Shown here piece by piece: positions 63,988 to 64,000 of a stretch of 64,000 nucleotides of DNA. The first letter of the stretch is position 1; every line of letters begins with the position of its first letter. A program made the translations under genes and the position numbers. Source of the DNA: Pseudogemmobacter bohemicus (GTDB lineage: Bacteria; Pseudomonadota; Alphaproteobacteria; Rhodobacterales; Rhodobacteraceae). The notes beneath the pieces were generated by a model. The model was not told where the DNA came from, searched no databases, and saw nothing but the letters and a program-made list of their open reading frames with translations. The DNA lies in the NCBI RefSeq assembly GCF_003290025.1, contig NZ_QNHG01000002.1, positions 958,417 to 1,022,416 of the forward strand, read 5' to 3'.

Positions 63988-64000
63988 CCGCCGGAAAGGG

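Overview
The window is typical core chromosome of an alphaproteobacterium, most likely Rhodobacteraceae/Paracoccaceae. The evidence is high G+C with strong third-position G/C bias, a gltD and gltB pair separated by small genes, a fused MnhA/B-type antiporter subunit, a GshB-YraN-RsmI block next to an LppC-type lipoprotein, and a CtrA-like site before comM. The genus cannot be fixed from the sequence.

Layout. 1-8421: end of uppP, then a tight cluster of gltD, two paralogous exported proteins, a GFA-family zinc protein and gltB (glutamate synthase). 8422-9187: decayed DNA with an IS3-type OrfA remnant and a possible dehydrogenase tail. 9188-14304: a large hybrid histidine kinase translationally coupled to a PleD-like diguanylate cyclase. 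14454-18404: agmatinase, GNAT acetyltransferase, an orphan RTX protein and a VanZ-like protein. 18649-25374: RND efflux adaptor and pump, then a Zn/Cd/Pb-type P-type ATPase behind a MerR-type promoter. 25481-27168: ybjN-like gene, proC and csaA. 27169-29199: the oddest stretch, with a DnaA-box cluster, a strong terminator, a tRNA-like T-arm, a frameshifted membrane-protein gene and five 16-bp repeats. 29200-41588: trpS, an inactive-looking rhomboid, an EamA exporter, murJ, glnD, an LppC-type lipoprotein, rsmI, yraN, gshB and comM. 41696-49007: a GST with a metal-site-like tail, cobC-like and cobU, coaBC and a complete polyamine ABC importer. 49008-49670: a possible untranslated transcript. 49671-58879: six-gene Mrp (Mnh/Pha) Na+/H+ antiporter operon and a divergent P-type cation ATPase. 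58984-63823: ptsN, hpf, lptB, lptA, lptC, kdsD and an RNase D-like gene.

How it fits together. Nitrogen assimilation and its signalling (GOGAT, GlnD, PtsN), envelope assembly (UppP, MurJ, LppC-type, KdsD-Lpt), cation and metal homeostasis (Mrp, two P-type ATPases) and polyamine handling (agmatinase, Pot transporter) are housekeeping functions. I did not find a clearly new multi-gene system. The best leads are small: the DnaA-box cluster and 16-bp repeats near 27.2 and 29.1 kb, the promoter-to-terminator transcript near 49.3-49.6 kb, and candidate CtrA, FNR and MerR sites placed before functionally sensible genes.
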